DNA from: Chlorogloeopsis fritschii PCC 6912
GTDB lineage: Bacteria > Cyanobacteriota > Cyanobacteriia > Cyanobacteriales > Nostocaceae
Direction: 5' to 3'
Assembly (NCBI RefSeq): GCF_000317285.1
Contig: NZ_AJLN01000116.1
Span: 682,001-746,000 of the forward strand
DNA length: 64,000 nucleotides
In this document: positions 35,785 to 43,680 of the stretch, in pieces
How the letters are laid out: every line of letters begins with the position of its first letter
How positions within the stretch are numbered: position 1 is the first letter of the stretch
Notes under the pieces: model-generated
Told to the model about the DNA's origin: nothing
Seen by the model: only the letters and a program-made list of their open reading frames with translations
Database searches by the model: none
Position numbers and translations under genes: made by a program

Positions 35785-36972
35785 ATGAAGATACTAGTAA
35801 TGAGTTGGGAGTTTCCGCCTCGTATTGTCGGAGGAATTGCCCGTCACGTGTCGGAGTTGTACCCGGAATTAGTCAAGCTAGGGCACGAAATTCACCTGAT
35901 GACACCAGAGTTTGGTCATGCGCCCTTGTACGAAGTCGTAGAAGGAGTGCGGGTGCATCGCATTCCCGTTCCTGGTGGTAATGACTTTTTCCACTGGATC
36001 GCCAATATGAACGAAAGTATGGGCAGTCACGGGGGTAAGTTGATGTTGGAAGAAGGCCCTTTTGATATTATTCATGCTCATGATTGGGTAGTAGGTGATG
36101 CAGCGATCGCTCTTAAGCACAGCTTTAAAGTACCCCTCATTGCGACAATCCATGCAACTGAACATGGGCGCTATAACGGTATTTATACAGACACCCAGCG
36201 TTATATAAGTGGTAAAGAAGAACTATTAGCTTATAATGCCTGGCGAATTATTGTCTGCACCGACTATATGCGCCGGGAGGTAGAAAGAGCGCTACACAGT
36301 CCGTGGGATAAAATCGATGTTATTTATAACGGTATCCGTCCCGAAAAGAAACGCCATCACGAATATTTTCATGCCCAGGATTTTCGCCGCCAATTCGCTG
36401 AAGATGATGAAAAAATTGTTTACTACGTTGGGCGGATGACTTATGAAAAAGGAGTATCTGTCTTACTCAGTGCTGCTCCCAAGGTGTTATGGGAGATGGG
36501 CGGTTACGTGAAGTTTGTGATCATCGGTGGTGGCAACACTGACAATCTCAAAAAGCAAGCTTGGGATCTGGGAATTTGGCATAAATGCTATTTTACTGGC
36601 TTTATGTCTGATGAATACCTAGATAAATTTCAAACTATTGCTGACTGTGCCGTCTTTCCTAGTCTTTACGAACCCTTTGGTATCGTTGCTTTAGAAAGCT
36701 TTGCTTCTCGCGTTCCGGTAGTAGTTTCTGATACTGGCGGTTTTCCAGAAGTAGTACAACATACAAAAACGGGAATAGTCACTTACACTAATAATCCTGA
36801 TTCCTTGGCTTGGGGAATTTTGGAAGTTTTGAAAAATCCCAGCTATCGGCAATGGCTAGTTGATAATGCTTACGAAGATTTAGAACGGCGCTTTAGCTGG
36901 CCGAAATTAGCCAAACAAACAGAAGATGTTTACAAGCAGGTAGTGAAAGAAAAACTGCAGGTAGTTTGGTGA
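35785..36972 (+). CDS. GT4 family glycosyltransferase
   Basis: This 395-residue GT-B fold enzyme is of the GT4 family. The N-terminal KILVMSWEFPPRIVGGIARH is the glycogen-synthase-like beginning common in cyanobacteria, and the C-terminal nucleotide-sugar site has VYYVGRMTYEKGVSVLLSAA and EPFGIVALE (E-x7-E, near residue 295). It is a retaining transferase. The acceptor is unknown, with glucan, glycolipid or exopolysaccharide all possible. Confidence 0.88.
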   Translation: MKILVMSWEFPPRIVGGIARHVSELYPELVKLGHEIHLMTPEFGHAPLYEVVEGVRVHRIPVPGGNDFFHWIANMNESMGSHGGKLMLEEGPFDIIHAHDWVVGDAAIALKHSFKVPLIATIHATEHGRYNGIYTDTQRYISGKEELLAYNAWRIIVCTDYMRREVERALHSPWDKIDVIYNGIRPEKKRHHEYFHAQDFRRQFAEDDEKIVYYVGRMTYEKGVSVLLSAAPKVLWEMGGYVKFVIIGGGNTDNLKKQAWDLGIWHKCYFTGFMSDEYLDKFQTIADCAVFPSLYEPFGIVALESFASRVPVVVSDTGGFPEVVQHTKTGIVTYTNNPDSLAWGILEVLKNPSYRQWLVDNAYEDLERRFSWPKLAKQTEDVYKQVVKEKLQVVW

Positions 36973-36985
36973 TAGTCAAGAAAAA

Positions 36986-37120
36986 GCCAGTGGGAAGGAG
37001 CACCACTGGCAAAGAGCCAATCGGAAAACTATGCAAAACAGTTCTGCAATCTCATGAACTAAAACTTAGAATTCCAGAAATTGATAAACTTGTGAAGTTA
37101 TATACAATTTATATGCAACA
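36986..37120. ncRNA. Hairpin-plus-tail element, copy A
   Basis: The stem GCCAGTGG (36986-36993) / CCACTGGC (37003-37010) is followed after 78 nt by the tail CTTGTGAAGTT...TATGCAACA (37089-37120). Two more copies (37375-37478, 37613-37732) share the stem and tail. The copies differ by base-pair-preserving changes, which suggests selection on RNA structure. The first hairpin is close to the GT4 stop codon and could also act as a terminator, but lacks a T-run. Strand is unknown. Confidence 0.45.
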
Positions 37121-37166
37121 GCGGCTATTTAATTTTTGAGATATAATCGTAAATCACACAAATAAC

Positions 37167-37200
37167 TTTTTGTAAATAAAAATACAACTTTTGTGCAACA
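37167..37200. repeat. Tail-only copy D of the hairpin element
   Basis: ctttTTGTAAATAAAAATACA followed by acttTTGTGCAACA resembles the tail of copies A-C (cTTGTAAA...ATACAACTTTCATGCAACA). No stem precedes it, so it is a partial or decayed copy. Confidence 0.5.
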
Positions 37201-37374
37201 GTGCCTATATAATGGTGAAGCAAACAAAATTTGAAGCAAGCTCTGTTAAAGCTGCTGTAACCTTTCCGCTTGTAGTATAAATATTTGAGTTCAATTAGCT
37301 CAAGCATTAAGGCGTTATTGCAAATTTTAGCTAGTTTAAGTGCGAAAGTTCTAGCTTAACAGGATATACGAAAA

Positions 37375-37478
37375 GTCAGTGGGGGTAGACCACTGACCGA
37401 GAGAAAGAATGATGATATGAGATTGATAATTACAGAGAATTATCTTCTTGTAAATTGACATACAACTTTCATGCAACA
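37375..37478. ncRNA. Hairpin-plus-tail element, copy B
   Basis: The stem GTCAGTGG (37375-37382) / CCACTGAC (37390-37397) has a T-A pair where copies A and C have C-G at stem position 2. The tail CTTGTAAATTGACATACAAC...ATGCAACA is at 37447-37478. Between them, gagaAAGAATGATGATATGAGA resembles the equivalent part of copy C. Confidence 0.45.
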
Positions 37479-37515
37479 TTGGGAGCTAGGAACTGGGGAT
37501 TGAGTTCATAGAATC

Positions 37516-37588
37516 GTAGGGTGGGCATTGCTCACCAAATATATCAAATGCTTACCACATAAGCTTTGACAGGTAATGCCCACCTTAC
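37516..37588. repeat. MITE-like inverted repeat (73 bp)
   Basis: GTAGGGTGGGCATT (37516-37529) and AATGCCCACCTTAC (37575-37588) form 14-bp arms with one mismatch. The left arm continues as GCTCACC, like the elements at 9206-9228 and 48226-48250. The arrangement looks like two copies of the dispersed element placed head to head. No coding content was found. Confidence 0.65.
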
Positions 37589-37612
37589 AGAAAACTTAGA
37601 AAAAATAAAAAA

Positions 37613-37732
37613 ACCAGTGGGGAAAACCACTGGTAAAAGACTTGGATTATTTACGAGAGAGTGATGATACAAGACTAGAGGATTCCAGAAAATTAGCCCT
37701 CTTGTAAAGTCATATGCAATTTTCATGCAACA
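37613..37732. ncRNA. Hairpin-plus-tail element, copy C
   Basis: The stem ACCAGTGG (37613-37620) / CCACTGGT (37627-37634) has an A-T pair where copies A and B have G-C at stem position 1. The tail CTTGTAAAGTCATATGCAAT...CATGCAACA is at 37701-37732. A poly-A run precedes the stem, so on the minus strand this hairpin is followed by T residues and could terminate the carbonic anhydrase operon transcript. Confidence 0.45.
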
Positions 37733-37769
37733 GGGATGTTTTCTCCAATCTAATTTTGTACCTTGCCAA

Positions 37770-38489
37770 TTAAGTGATGATAGTTACGCTTCCCGTATCT
37801 AAGTCGTAACGCCCTCCCACAATTTTTAATTTACCGGATTGCAATTTTTCAGTGAGAAGACGCGATCGCTTCAACCGTTCAATTTGATATTGCACATTAG
37901 CAACCACAGCATTCTCAACCGCATCGCCCGACAATAGCTTGGCTCTTTTCACAACTGGCTTAATTGCCTTGACAAACGTACCAATATCACCAAGCAGCGC
38001 TTCGTTTTTTACGGCAGCAGTTACAGCCCCACAGCGTTCATGCCCCAACACCATCAACAAAGGAGTGCCGAGCAATGCAACTGCATATTCAATACTGCCA
38101 AGCGCCTCAGGCGTGGCAATATTTCCGGCAATCCGAACATCAAAGATATCTCCGATGCCCTGATCGAAAATAATTTCTGCCGGCACCCGTGAATCCGCAC
38201 AACTGAGGATAGTTACAAAAGGATGTTGAGCTTGAGCAACTTCTTGCAAGCGAGCTGCTGATTGATCGGGGTATTGAGGTTTATGATTAACAAATCGCTG
38301 ATTTCCCTCCATCAGCTTTTGTAATGCAGCATCCGGAGTAAGAGATTGAGTTATTGAAGGTAGTTCAGCAGCTTGAGTTGACTCCACCTGCCAGAGTAAA
38401 TCGCTAGATGCGATCGCCAAACTAAATACTCCCGTGGCTCCTAACTTCAAGAAATCACGGCGTTCGATGAAACGCTTCCTTGAGTTCAT
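37770..38489 (-). CDS. Exported beta-carbonic anhydrase (Tat-type signal)
   Basis: The ATG at 38489 gives 239 residues beginning MNSRKRFIERRDFLKLGATG. The RRDFLK motif plus a hydrophobic stretch is a twin-arginine signal, so the enzyme should work outside the cytoplasmic membrane. Zinc ligands Cys and Asp are in ILSCADSRVP and His-Cys in LGHERCGAV, as in beta-class carbonic anhydrases. It lies 7 bp after sbtB and completes a bicarbonate-uptake operon. A periplasmic enzyme would interconvert CO2 and bicarbonate next to the transporter. EcaB-type proteins are the nearest known parallel. Confidence 0.9.
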   Translation of the reverse strand: MNSRKRFIERRDFLKLGATGVFSLAIASSDLLWQVESTQAAELPSITQSLTPDAALQKLMEGNQRFVNHKPQYPDQSAARLQEVAQAQHPFVTILSCADSRVPAEIIFDQGIGDIFDVRIAGNIATPEALGSIEYAVALLGTPLLMVLGHERCGAVTAAVKNEALLGDIGTFVKAIKPVVKRAKLLSGDAVENAVVANVQYQIERLKRSRLLTEKLQSGKLKIVGGRYDLDTGSVTIIT

Positions 38490-38496
38490 AATTCTC

Positions 38497-38808
38497 TTAC
38501 AACGACGCAACACATTTTACCGAGCGAATTTCCATCACATCCGAGATGTAACAAGTACCGCCAAATTTATTAAGTAAAGGTCTAATATTTTCTACAACAG
38601 GCTTGATTTGCTCAGGCATACAAAATGCGATGATATAAACATTATCAAGCATCGTCATATCTAAATCTTCTGCCATACCTCGCAAGCCTTTGCCAGCAAC
38701 ATTCCTAATTACAGCATGACCGTGTACACCTGACTTGTCTAACCCATCTAAAATTTTGCTAAGTTCAAAAGAGTTAGCAATAATTTCTATCTTTTTGACT
38801 AAATGCAT
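38497..38808 (-). CDS. sbtB: SbtB, PII-like regulator of SbtA
   Basis: This 103-residue PII-like protein (LVKKIEIIANSFELSKILDG at the start, then HGHAVIRNVAGKGLRG for the T-loop region) follows sbtA by 4 bp. SbtB trimers bind adenine nucleotides including cAMP and control the bicarbonate transporter. The C-terminus (EIRSVKCVASL) has one cysteine and lacks the paired-cysteine extension described in some SbtB proteins, so redox control by that loop is not expected here. Confidence 0.9.
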   Translation of the reverse strand: MHLVKKIEIIANSFELSKILDGLDKSGVHGHAVIRNVAGKGLRGMAEDLDMTMLDNVYIIAFCMPEQIKPVVENIRPLLNKFGGTCYISDVMEIRSVKCVASL

Positions 38809-38812
38809 ACGA

Positions 38813-39781
38813 TTACCTCCACAATAGGTTAATTCCGTATAGATATAACGGAATTCCTACAATAATGTTGAATGGGAAAGTTACTGCCAAAGCAGTAGAA
38901 ACATACAAGCTAGGATTTGCTTCAGGAACAGTTAACCGCATAGCTGCTGGCACAGCGATGTAAGAAGCACTGGCACACAGCACAGCAAACAAGAGTGCAT
39001 CCCCCTGAGACATACCAATTAATTTGGCAAGCAGTAATCCAATGCCTGCATTGAGTATTGGAATCAGTATCGCAAATGAAATCAAGAAAATTCCGGTTTT
39101 TTGCAAGTCTTTAATTCTTCTGGCAGCAACTAGCCCCATGTCTAGTAAAAAGAAGGTGAGAACTCCATAGAACATTCCTTGAGTAAAGGGTTCCAAAACC
39201 TGCCACCCGTGTTCTCCTGTTAAAAAGCCAATCACAAGACTGCCGACTAAAAGAAAGACTGAACTGTTTAAAAATGCCTCCTGCAATACTTCCTTCCAGG
39301 CAAATTCTCGCTTGCCATCCACAGTGAATAAATTCACTAAAATCAAGCCAACAATGATAGCTGGAGATTCCATTAAGGCAAGGGCTGCCACCATATAACC
39401 ATCAAAATCCATGCCCAGCTCAGTTAAAAAGGCACTCGCCGTAATAAAGGTGACAGCACTAATAGAGCCATAGGTTGCCGCGATCGCTGCCGCATCGTAA
39501 GTATCTAGCTTCAGCTTCAGAATAAAAAAGGTGTAAATCGGGACAAAACAAGCCATCAACATCGCTGCCAACAGCGTTAGAAGTACTTCTTGGGTGACAC
39601 CGCTTTTGATTAACTCCACCCCTCCCTTAAAACCAATTGCAAACAGTAGATAAAGCGAGAGAAGCTTGGGTACTGGTGCGGGAATTTCTAAATCAGACTT
39701 GACAAAAACGGCAGTCATCCCCAAGAAAAAAAATAGGACTGGTGGATTCAGGATGTTGGACATAATCAAGTTGCCATTCAT
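38813..39781 (-). CDS. sbtA: SbtA, Na-dependent bicarbonate transporter
   Basis: SbtA is the single-subunit high-affinity sodium/bicarbonate symporter of the CO2-concentrating mechanism. The protein (322 residues from the ATG at 39781) has about ten membrane helices in two inverted halves, with PKLLSLYLLFAIGFKGGVEL and TYGSISAVTFITASAFLTEL as typical segments. The ATG at 39787 is only 2 nt from the GAGGAG sequence, whereas 39781 has 8-nt spacing, so the latter is preferred. It heads the operon sbtA-sbtB-carbonic anhydrase, probably induced by low carbon. Confidence 0.92.
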   Translation of the reverse strand: MNGNLIMSNILNPPVLFFFLGMTAVFVKSDLEIPAPVPKLLSLYLLFAIGFKGGVELIKSGVTQEVLLTLLAAMLMACFVPIYTFFILKLKLDTYDAAAIAATYGSISAVTFITASAFLTELGMDFDGYMVAALALMESPAIIVGLILVNLFTVDGKREFAWKEVLQEAFLNSSVFLLVGSLVIGFLTGEHGWQVLEPFTQGMFYGVLTFFLLDMGLVAARRIKDLQKTGIFLISFAILIPILNAGIGLLLAKLIGMSQGDALLFAVLCASASYIAVPAAMRLTVPEANPSLYVSTALAVTFPFNIIVGIPLYLYGINLLWR

Positions 39782-40070
39782 GTCCATCTCTCCTCAGACT
39801 GATTAAACATAAGGTTAAACAATCTTTGCATTGTAAAAAATTTATCAAACCCTTGCATCATGATGTATCGCGTACTGTCACCTCATGTCAATTGGGGAAT
39901 GTGAAGAGTGAGTGTTTATCTTGCCTTTAATTAAGCGATCGCAATATTTGTGTGTTTTTATGAAACATCAAAAGTTGAGCCAAGAGCGATCGCCCTGAGT
40001 ATAACTATAGTAAGCAACAATCAAATTATCGCGGCTTTTCAAGTTGCAAACACCAAACGCCAACCTCAAA

Positions 40071-41366
40071 ATGTTTGATGAAAGTCACAAGTTTTGTCCC
40101 TCGCTACTATTTACAGGTGAATCTATCCCTACCCCACCACAGCAATTTACTCCTTTTGATATTCCATCTACAAAATTGCCATCAGCGTTTGTAACAGCAG
40201 CGATGAAACTTTTTGAACAAGGTTTAGCAGATCCGCGAGGATGTCAATATCAAGAGATTGAAGTAGGAACTGGGAGTTGCTGGACAGGTGATGCAGGTGT
40301 TGTGAAAGTGCGTGGTTGGGTATTACCCACACCAAGAAAAGACAAACAGCACTTTGCCATATGCTGGAATGGTTTAGTGTATCCGGTAGTATCTGTTGGT
40401 GCTACAGCAAATGTCCAAGAAGATGTTCTCAAAGCTATTCAACAAGAATTTGGAGCAAGATGCATAGATGGATTTGATTTTGCTAGATCGGAGTGGTTTT
40501 CGATTTTTGAGCGATCGCGATCGCCAATTAAAGTATGTCTGTTGCTCCGGCTAGGAGAAATTGCACTGGCAGAGATGTTTTGGACAACTTGGATAACAAA
40601 GATTTCAGAGGATGCCGATTACAGGAGGAAGAATTTTAAAGATCCTTACCTGATTCTAGCTACTGAGTGGTTATGGGCACTATTTGACCGTGCGGTTTGT
40701 GCTCATATGCGAGGCGATGACAAGCTAGCGTTGCTGTCGGCAGAATTACTTTTACCCACATGGCCTATGGTAGAAGCAGAGTCAAAACACCGCGGTTATG
40801 AGTACCATTTTTCTTGTCGCGACAGTAAAGAGTCACATTACCTTCGTTTTCTAGAAACATTGCCTGCGTTGCTATTGGATCAACAACGACGGGCGCAACA
40901 ACTCAAACGCCAGCAGGTTTTAAAAGTAGGGCTTGATAAATACCCAGACAAAACTAATCGCATTCACGCCTTAATAGAAGACTTGGAAGAAGTTTTTGTC
41001 CGTCAGATGGGACAACCTGACTATCCATACTTGAGAGGGCACCCAATAGTTCAAGCACTAATTGCTGAAGGCGTGGAAGCAGTTGAACCGCTTTTGGCTT
41101 GTTTAGAGAACGATACGCGCCTTACCCGTACAGTCTACTTTTTTAGAGATTTTTCTCGGCATCGAAAGCTACTCAGTGTACATGAAGTAGCTTACATTGC
41201 TCTTACCAACATCCTCAAGACTTCGTTCTGTGAAAAATTTGAACTAACAGATAGATTATACTCTCAAGGAACGGAAGGTCGTCAGGAAATAGCGGCAAAA
41301 ATCCGCGAATATCTGCGATTAAATCCAATTAGAAAAATATTCTATAAGCTCAGACATAGGTTGTAG
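40071..41366 (+). CDS. Large protein of unknown function
   Basis: I do not recognise this 431-residue protein (ATG at 40071; a TTG at 40044 is less likely). It has no signal peptide or membrane helix. The N-terminal half includes VGTGSCWTGDAGVVKVRGWV and the middle is helical (EWLWALFDRAVCAHMRGDDK). The C-terminal third reads like degenerate HEAT-type helical pairs (HPIVQALIAEGVEAVEPLLA, VAYIALTNIL). It stands alone, divergent from the sbt operon. Confidence 0.7.
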   Translation: MFDESHKFCPSLLFTGESIPTPPQQFTPFDIPSTKLPSAFVTAAMKLFEQGLADPRGCQYQEIEVGTGSCWTGDAGVVKVRGWVLPTPRKDKQHFAICWNGLVYPVVSVGATANVQEDVLKAIQQEFGARCIDGFDFARSEWFSIFERSRSPIKVCLLLRLGEIALAEMFWTTWITKISEDADYRRKNFKDPYLILATEWLWALFDRAVCAHMRGDDKLALLSAELLLPTWPMVEAESKHRGYEYHFSCRDSKESHYLRFLETLPALLLDQQRRAQQLKRQQVLKVGLDKYPDKTNRIHALIEDLEEVFVRQMGQPDYPYLRGHPIVQALIAEGVEAVEPLLACLENDTRLTRTVYFFRDFSRHRKLLSVHEVAYIALTNILKTSFCEKFELTDRLYSQGTEGRQEIAAKIREYLRLNPIRKIFYKLRHRL

Positions 41367-41527
41367 GAAAACTGAGAGTTGACAATTTTCCGAAATTAAA
41401 ACACTAATTTATTTTTTCGATAAAGTAACTAGGTATGGCGAGCGTAAGAAGAAGCCATCATTGAGCATAATCTCACATATCCTACCTAACCTATAAGCGA
41501 TCGCATATAATTATGGGTTAGATCTGA

Positions 41528-42967
41528 CTAAACTGCTGGTTGTGCCAACATAGTTAAGTTCAAGCTATTGAGAATACTGGATTTGATCGGACGCTTTTCG
41601 TCCCAAAAGATTAGGGATGAGTAAAATTCTATTGCTACTTGAGAAGTCAGAAGCTCAAATGTTTGATATGCAACTTCTTTATTATCAAAACTAAGAAAGT
41701 AAACAGTATCGTCAAAAACAACAGGCTTGCTATTAATCTTCTCCACGAATCTAAAGTCTAACTTTTTGTAAAGCCCGCAAATTGCAACTTTCCAAGGTGC
41801 AAAAGTATATGAGCCAACTCCAAAAATAGAGAAACGAGGATTATTCCGATAAATTTTACTTTTTCTATTATCTAGGAATTTTGTGTGAGCAATGAGATAA
41901 CTCCAGGTTTTTGGAGCCGATTCTTTTATAGACTCAGTTGGCTCACCAATAAATCTTTGAGTCACTAGGATAAATTTATCAGTAGTCTTTGTTCGATTTT
42001 GAGCTACATCAGAGCCTTTAATTAAAGGAAACAGATAAGTATCTTCAAGTTCGACTACTTCTCCCAACCCATTTATAAGAATATCCCCAACTCTACGAAA
42101 CTCCATCACTTTTGAACAGTCATGCTTAATACCAGAACGCCATTTCACTTCGTTACTCTTATCATATAGTTGACTCATTTTTTCAAAAGAATCTATATTT
42201 CTAATGAGAATATTGTTTCGGAATCCTATTCGGTAGTAGTGAGAACTTTTAAAGTTATTGAATACATCACAAAAATAATTTTGTAAATCAGAATCAAACT
42301 TACAAAATAATAGACAGGATTCCACAGTCGCATCGAAATATTTTTTAGTATCTATCTCGTAGATAGCACAATAAGCAAGATTAAGTTTTTTAGAGTGAAG
42401 GTAATTTAATATTTTTCTTGAAACAGATGTTTTACAAAGCATTGCAAGATAAGCATCTCGATTATGTAACCAATGAATAGTCTGTATCAACATCCATTCT
42501 GAGATATCAAAATTACTCTTACCTGTAAGTGCGTCTAAACCATTATGATTTTGAAAATTACTTTTTTTCGGTAGGTTTACACCACCAATTGTTCCTTGCT
42601 GTGAATTCGTTACCCAAGGAAAATTACCGAGGACTAATATTTTCCCATTTGAATGATCTATTAGTGATGACCAATCAAATTGGAAAAAATCTCCTTGTCT
42701 GATCTCAACTCTTTTATCTTGTATAAATTTTTTTCTTTCAAGTTCTTGTAAGTAACCTGTATGTATTTCTACTCCAACAATCTTTTCTGCTGATTCAAAG
42801 TGGGTTGCAGCAGCCTCGATAAAGTTACCCACTCCGCACGTTGGCTCAACTATTACATTAGGGCTAACATCAAGTTCTATTAACTTCTGGCATACCCTTT
42901 TAGCTAGCTCTAACGGTGTTTGAAAATCACCATATTCTACTTTTTTTTTCTGAACAACATTAATCAT
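41528..42967 (-). CDS. Type II DNA N6-adenine methyltransferase
   Basis: This 479-residue methyltransferase has motif X/I YGDFQTPLELAKRVCQKL and VEPTCGVGNFIEAA, and a motif IV reading LGNFPWVTNS. The usual catalytic sequence is NPPY/F/W, so Phe replaces the first Pro here. The rest of the family region (NLPKKSNFQNHNGLDALTGK, then SNFDISEWMLIQ) is well kept. The C-terminal half should hold the target-recognition domain. It overlaps the nuclease gene by 4 bp, forming a two-gene restriction-modification unit. The region is A+T-rich and lacks HIP1, which suggests acquisition. Confidence 0.88.
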   Translation of the reverse strand: MINVVQKKKVEYGDFQTPLELAKRVCQKLIELDVSPNVIVEPTCGVGNFIEAAATHFESAEKIVGVEIHTGYLQELERKKFIQDKRVEIRQGDFFQFDWSSLIDHSNGKILVLGNFPWVTNSQQGTIGGVNLPKKSNFQNHNGLDALTGKSNFDISEWMLIQTIHWLHNRDAYLAMLCKTSVSRKILNYLHSKKLNLAYCAIYEIDTKKYFDATVESCLLFCKFDSDLQNYFCDVFNNFKSSHYYRIGFRNNILIRNIDSFEKMSQLYDKSNEVKWRSGIKHDCSKVMEFRRVGDILINGLGEVVELEDTYLFPLIKGSDVAQNRTKTTDKFILVTQRFIGEPTESIKESAPKTWSYLIAHTKFLDNRKSKIYRNNPRFSIFGVGSYTFAPWKVAICGLYKKLDFRFVEKINSKPVVFDDTVYFLSFDNKEVAYQTFELLTSQVAIEFYSSLIFWDEKRPIKSSILNSLNLTMLAQPAV

Positions 42968-43626
42968 GGATTAGCTCTATAAACAGCAATTATGCCTTCT
43001 TCTCGATCGGCACGCTCAATAACTCTTCCATATTGGAGCCGCCACTGTAAAGCATTGGAGATAGTCAAAAAGCCTTGTATGGGAGGATTATTGAGTATTT
43101 CATCCGCGATATTAGCTGCCTCGATCTCATCTACGGGTAGATTTCGGTCGAGCATAAAAGCAATCAAATCATCTTTATTGCCTTCATTATCCAAAATATT
43201 ACGAATTCCACGAGGCATTTGAAAGTCTGCTGTTCTTTCAGCACTCACATAAATTGTGTGCAGAATATTCAGAGTAGCAGTTCGGCTCGTACTATTGTCT
43301 GTCTTATCATAGACAAAGATGATAAGCGAATAGCCAAGCCCAAAAATCTTTTGTCGTGCAGATTTGAAAGGACATGATAATTGTGGTTGCTTGATGCTTG
43401 TCACTTTGACATCCACAAGTAGTCCCGGAAAATCAATACCACTTGCTGAATTACCCTCCAGAAATTCGTACTGTTCTTTGAGATAAAGCCTGAACTTTTG
43501 TTCTAAATATGTACCAACAGCTTTACCATCTGTAATACCGTAGAGTAAGGGTTCTGGATGTCTAGATTCAACAGCTGAAAATTTTGCTGCTTCCAAGCAT
43601 AGGGCTTCCACAGTCAGAGTTGACAT
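42964..43626 (-). CDS. Type II restriction endonuclease (putative)
   Basis: This 220-residue protein lies directly upstream of and overlapping the methyltransferase gene. It has a PD-(D/E)XK-like centre: GIDFPGLLVDVKVTSIKQPQ (near residues 62-81), followed by the strand LGYSLIIFVYDKTDN. The N-terminus TVEALCLEAAKFSAVESRHP and the LYGITDGKAVGTYLEQKF region resemble restriction enzymes that accompany N6-adenine methyltransferases. Recognition sequence is unknown. The nuclease call depends on both motif and context. Confidence 0.8.
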   Translation of the reverse strand: MSTLTVEALCLEAAKFSAVESRHPEPLLYGITDGKAVGTYLEQKFRLYLKEQYEFLEGNSASGIDFPGLLVDVKVTSIKQPQLSCPFKSARQKIFGLGYSLIIFVYDKTDNSTSRTATLNILHTIYVSAERTADFQMPRGIRNILDNEGNKDDLIAFMLDRNLPVDEIEAANIADEILNNPPIQGFLTISNALQWRLQYGRVIERADREEGIIAVYRANP

Positions 43627-43680
43627 AGTTGCAGCTAGCTAAAAAGTATGCCAAGTATCATATCCTAACCTTGAAGTTAT

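Noticed and set aside
37125-37726. Small minus-strand open frames at 37125-37307 and 37544-37726
   Set aside because: They run through the repeat elements, have no ribosome-binding site and show no family features.
36986-37732. Identification of the hairpin elements as the tandem NsiR1 small RNA
   Set aside because: NsiR1 is a tandem array near hetF. Here there is no hetF, the spacing is irregular, and I cannot verify sequence identity.
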